A stretch of 64,000 nt of DNA from Megaleporinus macrocephalus (GCA_021613375.1 CM038726.1:12470253-12534252), one strand, 5' to 3'. Positions 35,001 through 46,559 are shown, numbered from the stretch's first letter. The notes: a model not told the origin generated them from the letters alone. A program made the numbers and translations.

Positions 35001-36604
35001 GTCGTTGATGGAGTAAATTTCTTTTAAATATTTTATTTTTTCAAAGCCACTCAGCCATTTTCCAACTGGAAATTAAATTATGAAGGATTTTTTTTTTCCC
35101 CCCGTGCTATAGATCATTGGTACCCTTTGTTGTAGCCTGTATTGGTCCTGTAGCAGCCCATATTTTGGTTGGGGGGGTTCCTGCTACAAGAGTTTGCCTG
35201 TGTTTTTAAAAAACACCTTGATTTGAAATGGGTGATATTTAGTGCAGGGAAGACGAGCGTGAAAGGTAGGAAACCACTGATATTGAGTGAGCCCTGCCCT
35301 ATAGGTGACTTCAGTGGGCCTGCCCCATCCTCCGTGTTCACGCTGGGTTCCAGAGTTTCCATCAAGGCTGAGGTGGGGCAGCAGGATCCTGAGCATCTGC
35401 AGATTTACCTGAAGAGCTGTGTGCTAGCAACAGCTCCAGACCTTACTCATGCCAGCCAGCTGCATATGCTCATTACCAATGCTGGGTGAGTTCCACTGTA
35501 CCTCGACATGCCTGTTCGTATTTATCCTCCTAATGTATGTGAGAAGTCTTCAGAACGCCTCTTTGTAGTTGCTGACTCAACAGCTGTCCCCCATGGATTT
35601 GAGTATGAACTGTTTATGATCACGTTTCTCTCTAAGGTGCCTCACTGAAAGCAAAGAAGGAAACGCTGCGTTCTTGCCGCGACAGAAGCCCTCTGAAATC
35701 CAGTTTTATTTCCAAGCCGTCAAGTTTGCCTTAGGAGAAAATGTGAGGGACTGCTCTGTATCTAAATTTAGTTACACAGGATCTTTTTTTAGGTTTCGCT
35801 TTTGTACTTCTCTCCATGTTTTAATGATTATTATTTTTTTTTATTTCTTTAGATTTTCCTCCACTGTGACATGGCCGCTTGGGATCGCCAGAGCTTTGGT
35901 GTAGATAAAAAGGCTTGCAACTACTTGAAAGAGCAAAGAATGTAAGTAGAGAATACTTTAAATCTAGATGCATTTTATTCTTGCTGGGAAAAAATGCGAT
36001 GCAGTTCACTGAGTGGTAAATCTACTATAGTCCTCCAGTCTTGTGCCAGTAAAAGCTAACAGGATCTAAATGTTCCAGGTGGGAGCTTCTAGATGATTCA
36101 CACCTAAGTTACATCTGTAGATGCTGTGACTCCGCTTGCATTAAAAGAACCAGCTTTGAGCCGGGTACTGTATACCACCTTCTAAACCATTACCACCCCT
36201 GGTTTATTGGCTCAATCACTGGGACTGGTCTTGGGGGCTTATTTGTCCCCCTCAAGACTTATTTAATTGCCTTCTCTTTTTAAGGGTCATCTACAAAGAA
36301 GGTTCTTGGCCCTTTTACAATAGTTGAGGATACTGAGAACAATGCATCTGACACCTTCTGGGCCGCTGAGGAAGGTATGTGTGTTAAGAGGACATTAGCA
36401 ATGTACTGTATTTGAATGTATGAACATCTTGTTTCTTGGTTTTCTGCAGGCTTGATTGGGTTTCCAGTTTGGGTATTGGTGGTTGTCGTCCCACTTGTGC
36501 TACTGCTGGTGGCTGGAGCCATTGCAACAGGATACTACCTGTGCTTTTGGAGAGGCGGAAGACTGGGCTACAGACCTAGCCGAGATCTTCTGACGAAATA
36601 TTAA
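32002..36604 (+). CDS. ZP3-family egg-coat glycoprotein with membrane anchor, complete, 10 exons
   Basis: Structural protein of the egg envelope. Exons: 32002-32062, 32286-32464, 33954-34045, 34126-34193, 35305-35485, 35637-35742, 35853-35941, 36079-36164, 36285-36374, 36450-36604; they join in frame to 1107 bases, 368 residues. Signal peptide 1 to about 18 (LGALLLFFVAATF). ZP-N about 23-125 with four cysteines (DCKAD, GSCPP, NDCGF, VECVYD). ZP-C about 135-285 with eight cysteines (KSCVL, GCLTE, LHCDM, KACNY, then ICRCCDSACIKR). An Asn-Ala-Ser glycosylation site precedes the membrane segment (about 324-349), and the tail is 19 residues. The eight-cysteine ZP-C with its CRCCDSAC cluster is ZP3-like. 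No multibasic furin site is evident; only IKR and TKK dibasic spots. The subtype (I would guess zp3d or a close fish paralogue) is not certain, so no symbol is given. Confidence 0.93.
32286..32464 (+). CDS. ZP gene exon 2: first half of ZP-N
   Basis: Residues 21-80 with VIDCKADSVTVKW, HLGSCPPSSL and FFVWLNDCGF, three of the ZP-N cysteines. Acceptor CTCACAG, donor CAG|GTATGG. Confidence 0.93.
33954..34045 (+). CDS. ZP gene exon 3: second half of ZP-N
   Basis: Residues 81-110 plus two bases; encodes TYTNVLTYGLNP and PKPVECVYD with the fourth ZP-N cysteine. The exon begins AAG|GTGAGTGAGG, so its first bases themselves form a strong donor motif. Donor at its end ACAT|GTGAGT. Confidence 0.88.
34126..34193 (+). 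CDS. ZP gene exon 4: inter-domain linker
   Basis: Residues 111-133 plus one base, SGKVTTSEKTENDHVFTMEF. Acceptor CCAACAG, donor AACA|GTGAGT. Confidence 0.85.
35305..35485 (+). CDS. ZP gene exon 5: start of ZP-C
   Basis: Residues 134-193 plus two bases, with VFTLGSRVSIKAEV and YLKSCVLATAPDLTH. The YLKSCVATP-like segment is a standard ZP-C strand. Acceptor CCCTATAG, donor CTGG|GTGAGT. Confidence 0.93.
35637..35742 (+). CDS. ZP gene exon 6
   Basis: Residues 194-229: GCLTESKEGNAAF, then IQFYFQAVKFALGE. Corresponds to the ZP3 segment with 'GCL' and the F-x-F strand. Acceptor CTCTAAG, donor AAT|GTGAGG. Confidence 0.92.
35853..35941 (+). CDS. ZP gene exon 7
   Basis: Residues 230-258 plus two bases: IFLHCDMAAWD and KKACNYLKEQR, the ZP3-type LHC...KACNY pair. 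Acceptor TTTCTTTAG, donor AAT|GTAAGT. Confidence 0.94.
36079..36164 (+). CDS. ZP gene exon 8: cysteine cluster
   Basis: Residues 259-287 plus one base: WELLDD then YICRCCDSACIKRT, the four-cysteine ZP3 cluster. Acceptor TTCCAG, donor CCGG|GTACTG. Not open as a stand-alone ORF; placed by motif and phase. Confidence 0.92.
36285..36374 (+). CDS. ZP gene exon 9: juxtamembrane region
   Basis: Residues 288-317 plus one base: SSTKKVLGPFTIVEDTENNA then SDTFWAAEE. Holds the NAS sequon. Where a furin-type site would be expected there is only TKK. Acceptor TTTTTAAG, donor GAAG|GTATGT. Confidence 0.88.
36450..36604 (+). CDS. ZP gene exon 10: membrane anchor and tail
   Basis: Residues 318-368: a hydrophobic segment with VLVVVVPLVLLLVAGAIATG, then WRGGRLGYRPSRD and a TKY end before TAA at 36602-36604. 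Acceptor TTTCTGCAG. Confidence 0.92.
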
Positions 36605-36611
36605 GCTTTTT

Positions 36612-36617
36612 AATAAA
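36612..36617 (+). other. Poly(A) signal of the ZP gene
   Basis: AATAAA eight bases after the stop codon, giving a very short 3' UTR, which is usual for fish egg-envelope genes. Confidence 0.8.
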
Positions 36618-37177
36618 GATGAGCATTCCTTAAAGGGCAAAAACCTAGTTCTTGATGTTTACACTGATCTTTCACTGACTCAGTGACTACTTGCTTACAG
36701 CAGGTTATCTTTTGATAAAGTTTTTTATACGTTCCTACTTCAGATGCAGTTGAGAGAAACTAATGTTTTGTGTCAATTTTGCTCTTTGAGATTGGTGCTG
36801 GCGGTATTAGGCTAACATTACATATAAAAGTCATTAGTGATGCAATTTTTTGTAAATACAGCATTGGACCACGGACAAAAAAACTTGTCTTGTACACTTG
36901 TCAGGGTGGTTTTAGGCTTTAATAAGTAGCCAGTTTAAACTCCATGTGTGTATATGTGATGTGTGTCATGGTACTTAAATTCTGCAGATTGTTTGGGATT
37001 TCTTACTTACTTGACTGTAATTTTGAACTTTCAAGCCAAAGATGTTTTGAAATTTCAAGAATGGAAATCACAAATGTACTCTAGTGCCAATGTGCTTGTG
37101 TGACCCATGTGTACCCACTGGCAAGATTCATTACTTGGGAGAAGTACTATGGGCTAAAACAGCTACACTACACCGTG

Positions 37178-37214
<37 letters not shown>

Positions 37215-38540
37215 TCAGAATAAAGAATTATTTTCGACATAAAATATGGACAAGAATAGAGCCTTTTGTCTGTTCTCAAAGTTTATGGACAAAACTGTGC
37301 TGTACTGCTTGGAAATCGTGTAGCTAATGGCTCAAGCAACACATTTGTCAATTTCTCTCATTGGTAAAATAAGAAAAAATAATTCTCCATCCACATGTTT
37401 CAGGGTATTTAAAGACCCCTACCATCTACAACTCTATCTCTTCCATAGTATGTCAAACTTTTGACTGCCCTCTAGTGGCCCTGTTATTCAAAATCAATAT
37501 TAAGTGTGTACACACAGATGGGTACTTATCGTTTGACACAAACATATTGTCATGTAAAAGGAGTATAAAGGGGCCTTAGTCATACAGTGTCCTGAACTTT
37601 ATCAACAATTCTGCTTGACCTGTATGTGGGTTGAGCCATAAATATATATCTAGGTTGCTTAGCAGCAGGTGCACTGAAGCCCCTGCTCCATTTGTGTTGA
37701 TTTTCTTGATTTTTTTTTTTTTGAGGTGTTTATTTTTTATGTATATATTGAAAAGTTGTAATAATGGCTTTAATAATACCTACAGAAGCACATCATGAAT
37801 AGGGACATTTGAAGCTAGTAAGACATTTCTTTTTTCTCCTCTTTTTTTTTTAAGTGATATCTTGAGAATTTTAGGCCTCGTTTTTGACGGTGCTGATACT
37901 TGCTAGCTATCTGCTGAGAGGTCCTTAACTGCCTTGTCAGTTACCTGATGCAAACTTTGCAAATACTAAGATAAGATTCTAAGATTTAGATATACATATA
38001 TCCAAAAATGTTGTTCCTATGAAACAACAGTTTGGATGAAGTCATACAATAACTTGCACTGATGCACATAAAATGGTTGGCTACACTCAATAAACTCCAA
38101 ATATTAACACAGACGAACACGTTACACCTCAGTATTTCTGCACCTGTATTTATTTTGGGAACAAACAGATATTGTGCCCAGAGACAAGCCTTTATTTTAC
38201 AGTGTGGAGAGGGAGTGCCACTGTATGTTGTGATGTCATCAGCAACTTCTATATATTATCCAAGGTTTAAGTGAGTTGAGAGAAATTTTGGGGACGTATG
38301 TATGAAAAGATATGGCTGATTTTTGATGACTAGTGTTCATTAGCAATGTTAGCTTTGCAGTTCCAGCTCCAAAGCAGCTAATTTTGGACCCCAGGCATGT
38401 CTGGGCTGATCGACTACAGCTGGCGCAAGTGGAAAATGTGCATGTTTTGATTTTTCATCTAGCCATTCCTTGCAGTATGCCTTGAGAACTGTGTATTGAC
38501 TCATTCAAATGTACCTTCTTTCCACACCATGGTGAGGGAG
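36618..38540. other. Intergenic, no gene seen
   Basis: AT-rich with a (TA)n tract at 37182-37209 and several T-runs. No exon, complete repeat or RNA gene recognised. Confidence 0.5.
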
Positions 38541-38544
38541 CAGT

Positions 38545-38920
38545 GTTTATTTACTCTGCTTCAGGTCTGCAGCTTCACGGCCAGTCTGTGGAGGCCGGAG
38601 GGGGTGCCGAATCACCTCTGCTCATCATCTGAGCTCGCCACACCGGATGAAAAGCCTCATCAATTATTCACACCAGTGTAATGTCACTGCAGCCCAGGTT
38701 GTTTACAGTATCTGGATGAGAGGCGCTGAATACCCTTGACCTTGTCAGTGCTGTAGAGAATCCACAAGGGGGCCCCACCTACACTGTAGATATCAATTGT
38801 ACTCCTGTCAGGCCTGGAACCTGCAGGAACAGTTCAGGCAGCCAGCAAAAACAGGAGCTGGCAAGCATCCATCCTCTGGGGACTATCACGGCTGAAAATT
38901 TCTCAGCAGAAGGGCGTGCA
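38545..38920. promoter_or_regulatory. Candidate conserved non-coding element 1
   Basis: A balanced-composition island without repeats or long ORFs inside AT-rich DNA, from 'ggtctgcagcttcacggcc' to 'tctcagcagaagggcgtgc'. Proposed only on composition, complexity and position in the gene-free stretch before med13l. Confidence 0.35.
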
Positions 38921-39264
38921 AGGGGAAAGACAAAAGCACATGAAAGGGGAGGGAGATTTTAAGAGTGAAAGCAAATGGGGTTTCTGATTGTTTGGTTTAT
39001 GAACTTACACATCAGGTTTGCTTTAGATGATTATTCTCACACTGGAACGGTTAGCACTTTAGAGCAGCTCTCTACAAACAGCTGGACTCAAAGTAAGTGC
39101 ATTGTAAACAAGTGTTTACAAGTACAGAATCAGGTTCCTTCAGTAGTGTGTAGGCTGCGCTTGGGTCAAAGTCACCTTATCGACAAAGTGAGAGGTCCTC
39201 CTTTGCTATCTTACCACCCACATTTCCTATCTGAGTCTGAGCCCCATTTTTTCTTCATCCCTCC

Positions 39265-39560
39265 ATCTCTGCCACTCTTCCTTGCCCTAGGGCTGCCTCC
39301 TCCCCCTCATTAGAATAATTGGAATTCTGCTGCGATTGGCAGGTTGGCGAGCCACGGCAGGGAGTGGGAGAGTAATGTTTTAATTCAGTCGCACGAGCAC
39401 CGGGCTCCGACCGCATCCAAACATTTATTATGAAGCTCCCTTGAGCAATATCAGGTCGCATTAGGAGGCCCAAGGAGACAAAGAGCTGATGAATTGAATT
39501 AATCTGTGGAGCCTGGTGATAGATGGGCCTGTTCAGAGAGGCCGGGAGAATGGCCACATT
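39265..39560. promoter_or_regulatory. Candidate conserved non-coding element 2
   Basis: High-complexity stretch with homeodomain-like TAAT cores (for example GTTTTAATTCAG, GAATTGAATTAATC) and ATTTATTATGAAG between GC-rich blocks. ORFs on both strands overlap and show no family features, which argues against coding. Confidence 0.4.
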
Positions 39561-40180
39561 GTTCATCTGTCACTTCGATGGCCACGGACCCTCTTTGATT
39601 TGGGCCTTGTATTGAAGGCCACAAGTAGACAGGAGGGGTCCCCTCTCACCCCAGCTTTAAACACTGGAACAGTAGATATAAGTAAGCTTGCCTCGTTGCA
39701 GAGTCACAAGAGAAAATTCTCCAGGATGGAGGTTTTCAGTTCACATAAGCTTTCCAAACATATTTCTTTCAGCATTTTTTTAGTGAATAACTTTATGATT
39801 GATTAACTGTGAATACCAATGATAACATTTGCAGTGAGTGCCTGTGGTCCAAGATTATTTTAGCAAAAGAGTAATAAATTACACAAGAAAAGGTTTTAGA
39901 AGGAATCCTTCTTGGTGCTGTATGGAATGTTTGTAAGCATCCTGATTGGCTAAACATCTGGGTGGATAACTTGGGTCCAGTTAGCATGAAAATATAGTGA
40001 TATGAAGAAGTAAATACACCCATGAAATCTTTTTTGGCATATACATAACACAGTTTGATCTTCAATTAAATTGTATACATAGATACGTAGATATATGTAG
40101 ATGTTATGTTATGTAATATAACTAAAACAATAGCAATTCAACTTTATAATCTTTTATTTAACAAAAAATACTAATAATAA
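39561..40180. other. Intergenic, nothing recognised
   Basis: Composition falls from balanced to AT-rich; no exon, element end or RNA gene seen. Confidence 0.4.
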
Positions 40181-40189
40181 CTGAACTGT

Positions 40190-41010
40190 TAACCTTTTTG
40201 TCTGGCTACCAGTTTCTGAAATTGTTGCCCACACACTCCCCAGTGTTTGAGGGATTTCTTCCAATTCATTCCCCCTACAGCATTTCAAAGGGGTTTAGAT
40301 CTAGGGAGTTGACTTAGCTCTTTCATAACCCCTCCTTCTTCCTTTTAAGCCATTCCTTGATTAACGTACTTATATGTTTGGGGTCTTTTTTTACAAATGG
40401 TCAAACGTTCTCCTCAAGCCCTTTTTCGCAAAGATAATTTATAGACAGTTCTAAGATTACAAGTTGGCCAGGCCCTGAGGCAATGAAGCAATCCCAAAAC
40501 AAGCATTTCCACCACCATGCTTTACAGTTGGTAGAAGGTTTCTCTAATCAAATGTTACCAAACAATTCTTTTTGCTTCATCTGTTCAGTGTTTTCAGAAG
40601 TCTATAGATATTTATTTGCAAACTTTAGTCTTGCCCTGATGTTCTTTTTAGATGGAAAAGGCTTGACACACCTCCTGACACACCTCCCATGTAGGTAAAA
40701 ATGGTTGTTTTATAACGAATGTCTGCGTTTTCACAGTAACAGTGGCAACAGTCACCTGCAGATCCTGTGATGAAATTCTGGGGATCCTTGAGACTTCTTA
40801 TAGCATCTTACAGTCTGTTCTCAGGATCAATTTACTGGGACAGCCTGACCTGGACAAGTTGGCAGTGGATTGAAATGTTCTCCATTTGTAGAAGATCTTT
40901 TGCACAGTGGAATGATTGACTTCCAATATTTTTTCAAAAGACTTCTCAAACCCCTTCCCTGACTCACAGGCATCAACTAATTTCTTTCTGTGATAATGAT
41001 GCCACAATAA
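40190..41010 (-). mobile_element. Tc1-like transposon, decayed
   Basis: The minus strand of 40798-41007 encodes the start of a Tc1-type transposase: RKKLVDACESGKGFEKSFEK, then a helix-turn-helix NHSTVQKIFYKWRTF and SRSGCPSK. Further minus-strand remnants continue down to about 40190 with frameshifts. Terminal repeats were not found; the expected 5' end would lie beyond 41010. Confidence 0.75.
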
Positions 41011-41035
41011 GAATAAAATATATATATCTATAGAT

Positions 41036-41087
41036 AGCCTGAAATTGACCCCAATAAATCAACCTCCTTGTTTATGGCCCTTAGCAT
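41036..41087 (-). repeat. 52-bp inverted repeat, left arm
   Basis: The reverse complement matches 43590-43641 at 48 of 52 positions without gaps. Directly followed by a TC/TA microsatellite. Confidence 0.9.
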
Positions 41088-41092
41088 ATATA

Positions 41093-41188
<96 letters not shown>

Positions 41189-41189
41189 T
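41093..41189. repeat. (TC)n-(TA)n-(T)n compound microsatellite
   Basis: About thirteen TC units, then roughly twenty-five TA units, then nineteen T. Confidence 0.95.
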
Positions 41190-43380
41190 ACTTTGTTTAC
41201 ACCTAGTCACTTAATGCGACTAGTATCTGAATTGCATCCTGATAAGATTTTTTGCCATTACTGTGTGGGACAAAATATGCAAGCACACTTGTTATGCAGA
41301 CACCAGTTACTCATTGTTCATCTTTGTGTGAACGTGTGTGCAGAACAGTGCACTTTCATGTCAGCCAATAAAGTAAGTTAACTGACAAGCGACGTAGATA
41401 ATTAACCTGATTAAACGCTTTAGAATGACATAAAAGAGCATAAAGGCCATTAAATTGTTAGATTAGATTGTTAGAAACGGTTCCAGCTGCCTCTTCAATA
41501 GGTGGGATTAGAACTAGAGCTATACATTCAGTTGGTTTGTGTTTGGGTCAGTTCATGCTTTTAAATATGCAGGTGGAAAACAGTCTCACAACGCAAATAC
41601 TTTATTAAACCTGCATTAAAAAATAATGGCTGGTGGGTGTTCATGATAATAGTCTATGACAAAAACAATGCAAAGTCTTGAAATTATTGACCCGGGATGA
41701 TCATTTAAGTCTACAACACGTCTCAGAATTAGTACAGAATCATATTGTACCAGTGCAGCATGACCTGATTAATCCACCTGGAAGTAAACTGCTTTCTGTT
41801 ATGTAATGTTATGTTCTGTTATGTCTGTTATGTCTGGACTCTTATATTGAGATCATGTCTTGTTATCTCAAGATAACCAAAACTGTTTTATAGAGACAAG
41901 ACAAATATGTTATAATCTTAAGGAAACAATCTTATCTTGAAATCACAGGAAAATAACTGCCTAATGGACTCTCTTGACTTATGTTTAAGGCCAATTAGTC
42001 CTAAAGAAACATTTGAAAAAGTTAATTTATTGAGCTATACACTTCATTATGGTAATTATACATCATACCAGGCCTTACAATAATAAATGCTGGATAATGT
42101 TGTTCTATAAGGATGTTTAATTGGGCTCGCCAACCATACCCAATGACACAACAAACATTTTTGTACTATATTATATCATGATAAATATAAGTTAATTATG
42201 ATTTTCCTTTTAATGTTTTATTGTATTGCTTTACATTATAAAGTTATGTAACAGAGAACATGACAAGTTTAGAGCAAATATAGCACTATTGTGCAGTCTA
42301 CTCAGTGGCATCATGTTCAAACAACATTACAAAAAAAAATGGAACATGTTTAGTAGTAGATAATTGTCTGATTATTAATGTCTGGCTGATTACCAATGTC
42401 TAAAATAAATTATAAAATTACATGAACATGAACTGGGGGTGGTTAAACTATTTCGTGTTCTAACAAGCAGCTAGTCTGGCTGCTTCTAAATGGACCCAAC
42501 CTTAATCGTGAATGTGCATAATTAACATACACATAATTATTATTGTGCACTGCCAAACTGAAGCTGACGACTACACGTTGCTTAAATATACATATAAGCA
42601 GCTGGTTTAACAAGTGCTGAATGTGAATGCCAACACAACAGTATTTAATTTGTATGCATGGAGCTTGGTTTGGGTGTGTTGTTGTCTGTTGGTTGTAATG
42701 CTGAAAATCCACATCAGCAGCCCAATTATGTTTCACCTTGCATGGCGAAATGGCATGTGCCAGCCCTAAACTGCAAAGAACCGCTTAGAATGGGAGCTTC
42801 AACCTTTGTTGTATTTACCTGTCCATGACGAGAGTTTAGTAAACACTATTGGAACAGTGCTACTGCTTCTTCATCTTGTGTTGGACTGATGGCAGTCTCA
42901 ATACTACAGTGGCTCACTCTCACATCTTGTGGTACAAAGTGTTTTTACAGATAGAAGGGCAGGCTGGCACTAGCTGGTCAGCATGCTACCATCAGTAGAT
43001 ATCTCTGCAACATGAGCCATAGACATCTTTAAAACACCATCAACGGTTAATTCTTCACATTTTGCTGACAAATTAAATTAATTTTGGAATATTTGAAACT
43101 ATAAATCTTACACAATGTATCTTTAGCAAACTGGGGAAGAAAAGCTTTACTGTACTTTAAAAAAGCTGTACTGTACCAAAGGCCATATTTAACTGTTTTT
43201 ATGGGGTAAATACAGCCAAATAATAGTAATAATGTATATAAATGTGTAGTAATGTTTTCTCTTATAGGATTTGTTCATATATGTTCACTTAGAGTACATG
43301 TCATATGACCAGGGGCTCTTCACTTTATGTATATGTATACAACTGTGTATATGTATATGTATTTAATATATATAGTGTTA
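41190..43380. other. AT-rich spacer, no gene seen
   Basis: The interior of the 2.6-kb stretch between the 52-bp inverted arms. It encodes nothing recognisable; the minus-strand ORF 42443-42736 has no family features. Confidence 0.4.
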
Positions 43381-43383
43381 TAA

Positions 43384-43645
43384 GTGTTGGCCCGTGTTAG
43401 CCAGAGGTCTTACTCCTGCAGTAATCAATATTTGATTGATGAGCAGCGCTGCACCCTGGATGGTTATCTAGTGACAGAAGCACATTCAGTGCTCAATTGC
43501 GACATTTACTCGCAGGATGTGTCTGTTCGCACTGATGCAGGGCGGCCTGGGGAAACGGTCCTGTGGTCAGCAGGAAGGAGGAAGAGGTCATGCTAAAGGC
43601 CATAACCGAGGAGGTTAATTTATTGGGGTCAATTTCAGGCTAAAA
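43384..43645. promoter_or_regulatory. Candidate conserved non-coding element 3
   Basis: A high-complexity island ('cagtaatcaatatttgattgatgagcagcgctgcaccc' and onward) with an open frame of 70 codons but no exon signals. It includes ATCAATATTTGAT, an internal palindrome, and ends in the right arm of the 52-bp inverted pair. Confidence 0.4.
43590..43641 (+). repeat. 52-bp inverted repeat, right arm
   Basis: Contains AGGAGGTTAATTTATTGGGG and TCAATTTCAGGCT; inverse of 41036-41087 with four substitutions. Confidence 0.9.
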
Positions 43646-44124
43646 CCAGTCTGTCTTTCTAATGGTCAAACCTGCACTGTGCTTACAATAGCACTGCAAG
43701 TACAGATTGATTTCTCCATCTCATGAAGATCAAGTCATTATTTATAGGAATATGTGGAGATCTGCTGAAAGTGCATTAAGCTACATTCGTTTATTGAGCA
43801 TAGTTAATTTCATAATCATAAGTCATTTATAGAAGTATAGATAGAGAGGAAAATGGAGATTAAATGAAATCGCAGTATTAGAAATACCAATATTTCACAG
43901 TCATATTGTGACACATTGTGTTGTAGAATGGGATGATTGATCATAGTTAGCTAGAAATATTGTCAAATCTAATGATGCTCAGCAGTAGGATATGTTAAGT
44001 ATGTTTTGCCTGAATGTACTTTGTATATTTTCAACATACTTGTAGTTACATGTCTAGCTGCATGGCCAGCCTATAGACAGAGCAAGCTTGGTTACTGTCA
44101 CTTCACTGGTAACCAAACTTGAAG

Positions 44125-44580
44125 AGGAATTTCACTGTTTCTCTGTGTTTTGACATAAAATGCACTATTCCAGGAAAACCTGCTGAGTCAGAATTGTTGA
44201 CAATTTGTAATATGAACCAGACCTCAGCCTCACACAAAGCTATTAACCAAAATGGTTGGGCATATTGGTGCCTGATGCCTGAGACACTGTTTTATGGCCA
44301 GCTTAAGAGATTTAGTTTTCGATTAAAATGGCCTTAAAGTTTTAAAACGTCATTAATGGCAGAGAGGTGCATGTAGGGCACTGTCAGGGAAAGTAAGCAC
44401 CATTGAAAATGTATTTATTTTTCAGATTTACCACCCACGACACATGTAGGTCCTTCAGTGATTTTAGATGATAAATAAAATAACTATTTTTGTACCATTA
44501 ACGCCACGACTCCTGGTTTTCTGCAGCTATTGTAAACCTGAGAATTCAGTCAGAAAAACAAAGGTCTTCTGACAGAAGAT
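44125..44580 (+). repeat. Dispersed repeat family A, copy 2
   Basis: Carries 'aacctgctgagtcagaattgtt', 'gaaccagacctcagcctcacac', 'aaaataactatttttgt' and a final 'ctcctggtt' in the order seen in the copies at 18960 and 57750. Confidence 0.45.
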
Positions 44581-45970
44581 GAGCTGATCTAGAATCAGAT
44601 TTCTCTTTTAAGTTGGCCTTGCTGTTCTTCTTACTCTTCCTCTAGGTATGTGCTTAAAATGTGTAAATGTTTCACAGTCTGAAATTTGTGAGCTACAACC
44701 ACCAGATGTATTGCGCAGACATCGGCCTATACAGGCGAAACTCACTGGTGCTTTTTTTGGGCAGATCAGACATACGGTTTTCATCCGGCAATCATCCAAA
44801 AACAAAAGTCCTTTGCCGTAGGACATTAACAACAGAGTGTTGAGAAAATTTAAATCTGCCACAGAGAATGGACACCCTGACTGACACTCATGAGGCCAAC
44901 GCACATGCCACATTGCACACAAAGTCCACGCTCCCTCTGTTCACTTTCAATCACAGCTTTCTGTGAGCAGCGCTTGTCAGCCGGTATCGGCTCAGTATTT
45001 TTTTAACAAGCCTGTTTTCTGCTGTGCTTTCTGCAGTTTTGGCTAGCTACAAAGTAAACAACACCACACACGGTGACTGCAGAGGAACTCCAAAACTTTG
45101 AGTTCCTAACCAATCAGAGCTGGTCGCAACAACCGCAGCCTTTCACATGTTTTAATGTGCGCGACACAGATTTTGTTTCTTTTCTATATATTTTTTTTCG
45201 TTGAGCCACACTTCTTGCCTGGACTATAAATTGGCACTCAGTAATTACACAACCATACACAGACACACCCTTACACAGTAGTTACACTGTTATTATGCAG
45301 TAATGCACTAAATATGCAGTACAAATGCTCAGCACAGACTCACACACTCAGACGCACACACACAGTCACCACAGATAGCGCTGCAATGATCTAGCAACAC
45401 CCCAGCAGCACCTAGGATTTGTACTCTCTAGTGGTAATATTTTACTTCTACTAAGTATTTTAGTGAGCAAAGAATCTACTTTTCAGCCATTTGTATTTAG
45501 TTACTGATTCCTTTTTGTGTTTATTCTGTTTTGTTGTTGATAACATCTGTACTGTTTTGTGATAGGTCACATCTCTGACTTATTTATTTCATTTTAGACC
45601 AAAATATTTTACAAAATGGAAAATCAAGCTGTACAAACTTCATATCCTGTGCTGAAGTATAACTGCAGTTGTATAAGTTACTCAGTCCTAAAGTGGATTT
45701 TCTGAGCTCATACTTTGTGTGTTTATTTGAAGATACTTTTACTTTTACTGCCCACAACTATCTGGAATTACTACATAATTACACCAGTATGAAAAACAAT
45801 CCAACTTTAATTGCTTTGATTTTTTAAGCATCATTAACTTCAACTTTCACAAACGTTTGTCCCAATTGGTCTTATTTTATTACATAATTATTGAAAATAA
45901 CAACAAATCGTAGTTCAGCACTTCTGTTCTGAGAAGCATGTCAGTGTCCTATCAATTAAATTCACTTTGA
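44581..45970. other. Intergenic, no gene seen
   Basis: Mixed composition. The minus ORF 44608-44922 has no recognisable domain. A short CA-rich part lies at 45340-45365. Confidence 0.4.
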
Positions 45971-45977
45971 CCTGATT

Positions 45978-46298
45978 TTCAAGGGTTCTTTAGCAAAGAA
46001 ACTGATTCTATATAGAACGATTAACACTCAAATCATTTTGAAGCTAAATTTATCCCAAGTGTGCTGTATGCGGTTCTATATAGCACCATATAGCGTACTG
46101 CTATAGTTACAATGCCAAACAACTCTTTTTGTGCTATATAGCCCCTTTCAAAAACACTGTATGTAGAACCATCTACAGCACATTCTCCATTAATCTGTAG
46201 AACACGTTCATGAGACAAAGAAGCCTTCAATCATGCAAATGGTTCTTTAAGTGTCCATGGTCCTACATAGAACTTGTTTTTTCTAAAGAACCCTTGAA
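45978..46298. mobile_element. MITE with 16-bp perfect inverted ends
   Basis: TTCAAGGGTTCTTTAG at 45978-45993 and its exact inverse CTAAAGAACCCTTGAA at 46283-46298. The 321-bp interior is rich in GGTTCTATATAGCACCATATAG-type words, a form I know from a common fish miniature element. No ORF of its own. Confidence 0.8.
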
Positions 46299-46559
46299 GA
46301 ACCAAGTGTGTGTGTGTGTTTTAGAACATAATGATGTGTTTTAATGTAAATAAATTAAAAAGCATCCAGACTGTACCAAAGGGATGGGGAACTCCAGACC
46401 TGGATGGAGAGTTTGGTGATTTTCCTGCTCAAACACACCTGATTCAACTTTGCAGTTAATTACTAGGTTCAGCTGGTGTGTCAGAGCAGAGAAATCCATG
46501 CTGGACTCTGGCCCTCAGTTCCCCACCCCCGCTCTACCACCCGAATAAAAACAATAAAA

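Noticed and set aside
41036..43641. Firm call of a 2.6-kb transposon between the 52-bp arms
   Set aside because: No target duplication and no transposase in the interior; kept as a finding rather than a mobile-element feature.
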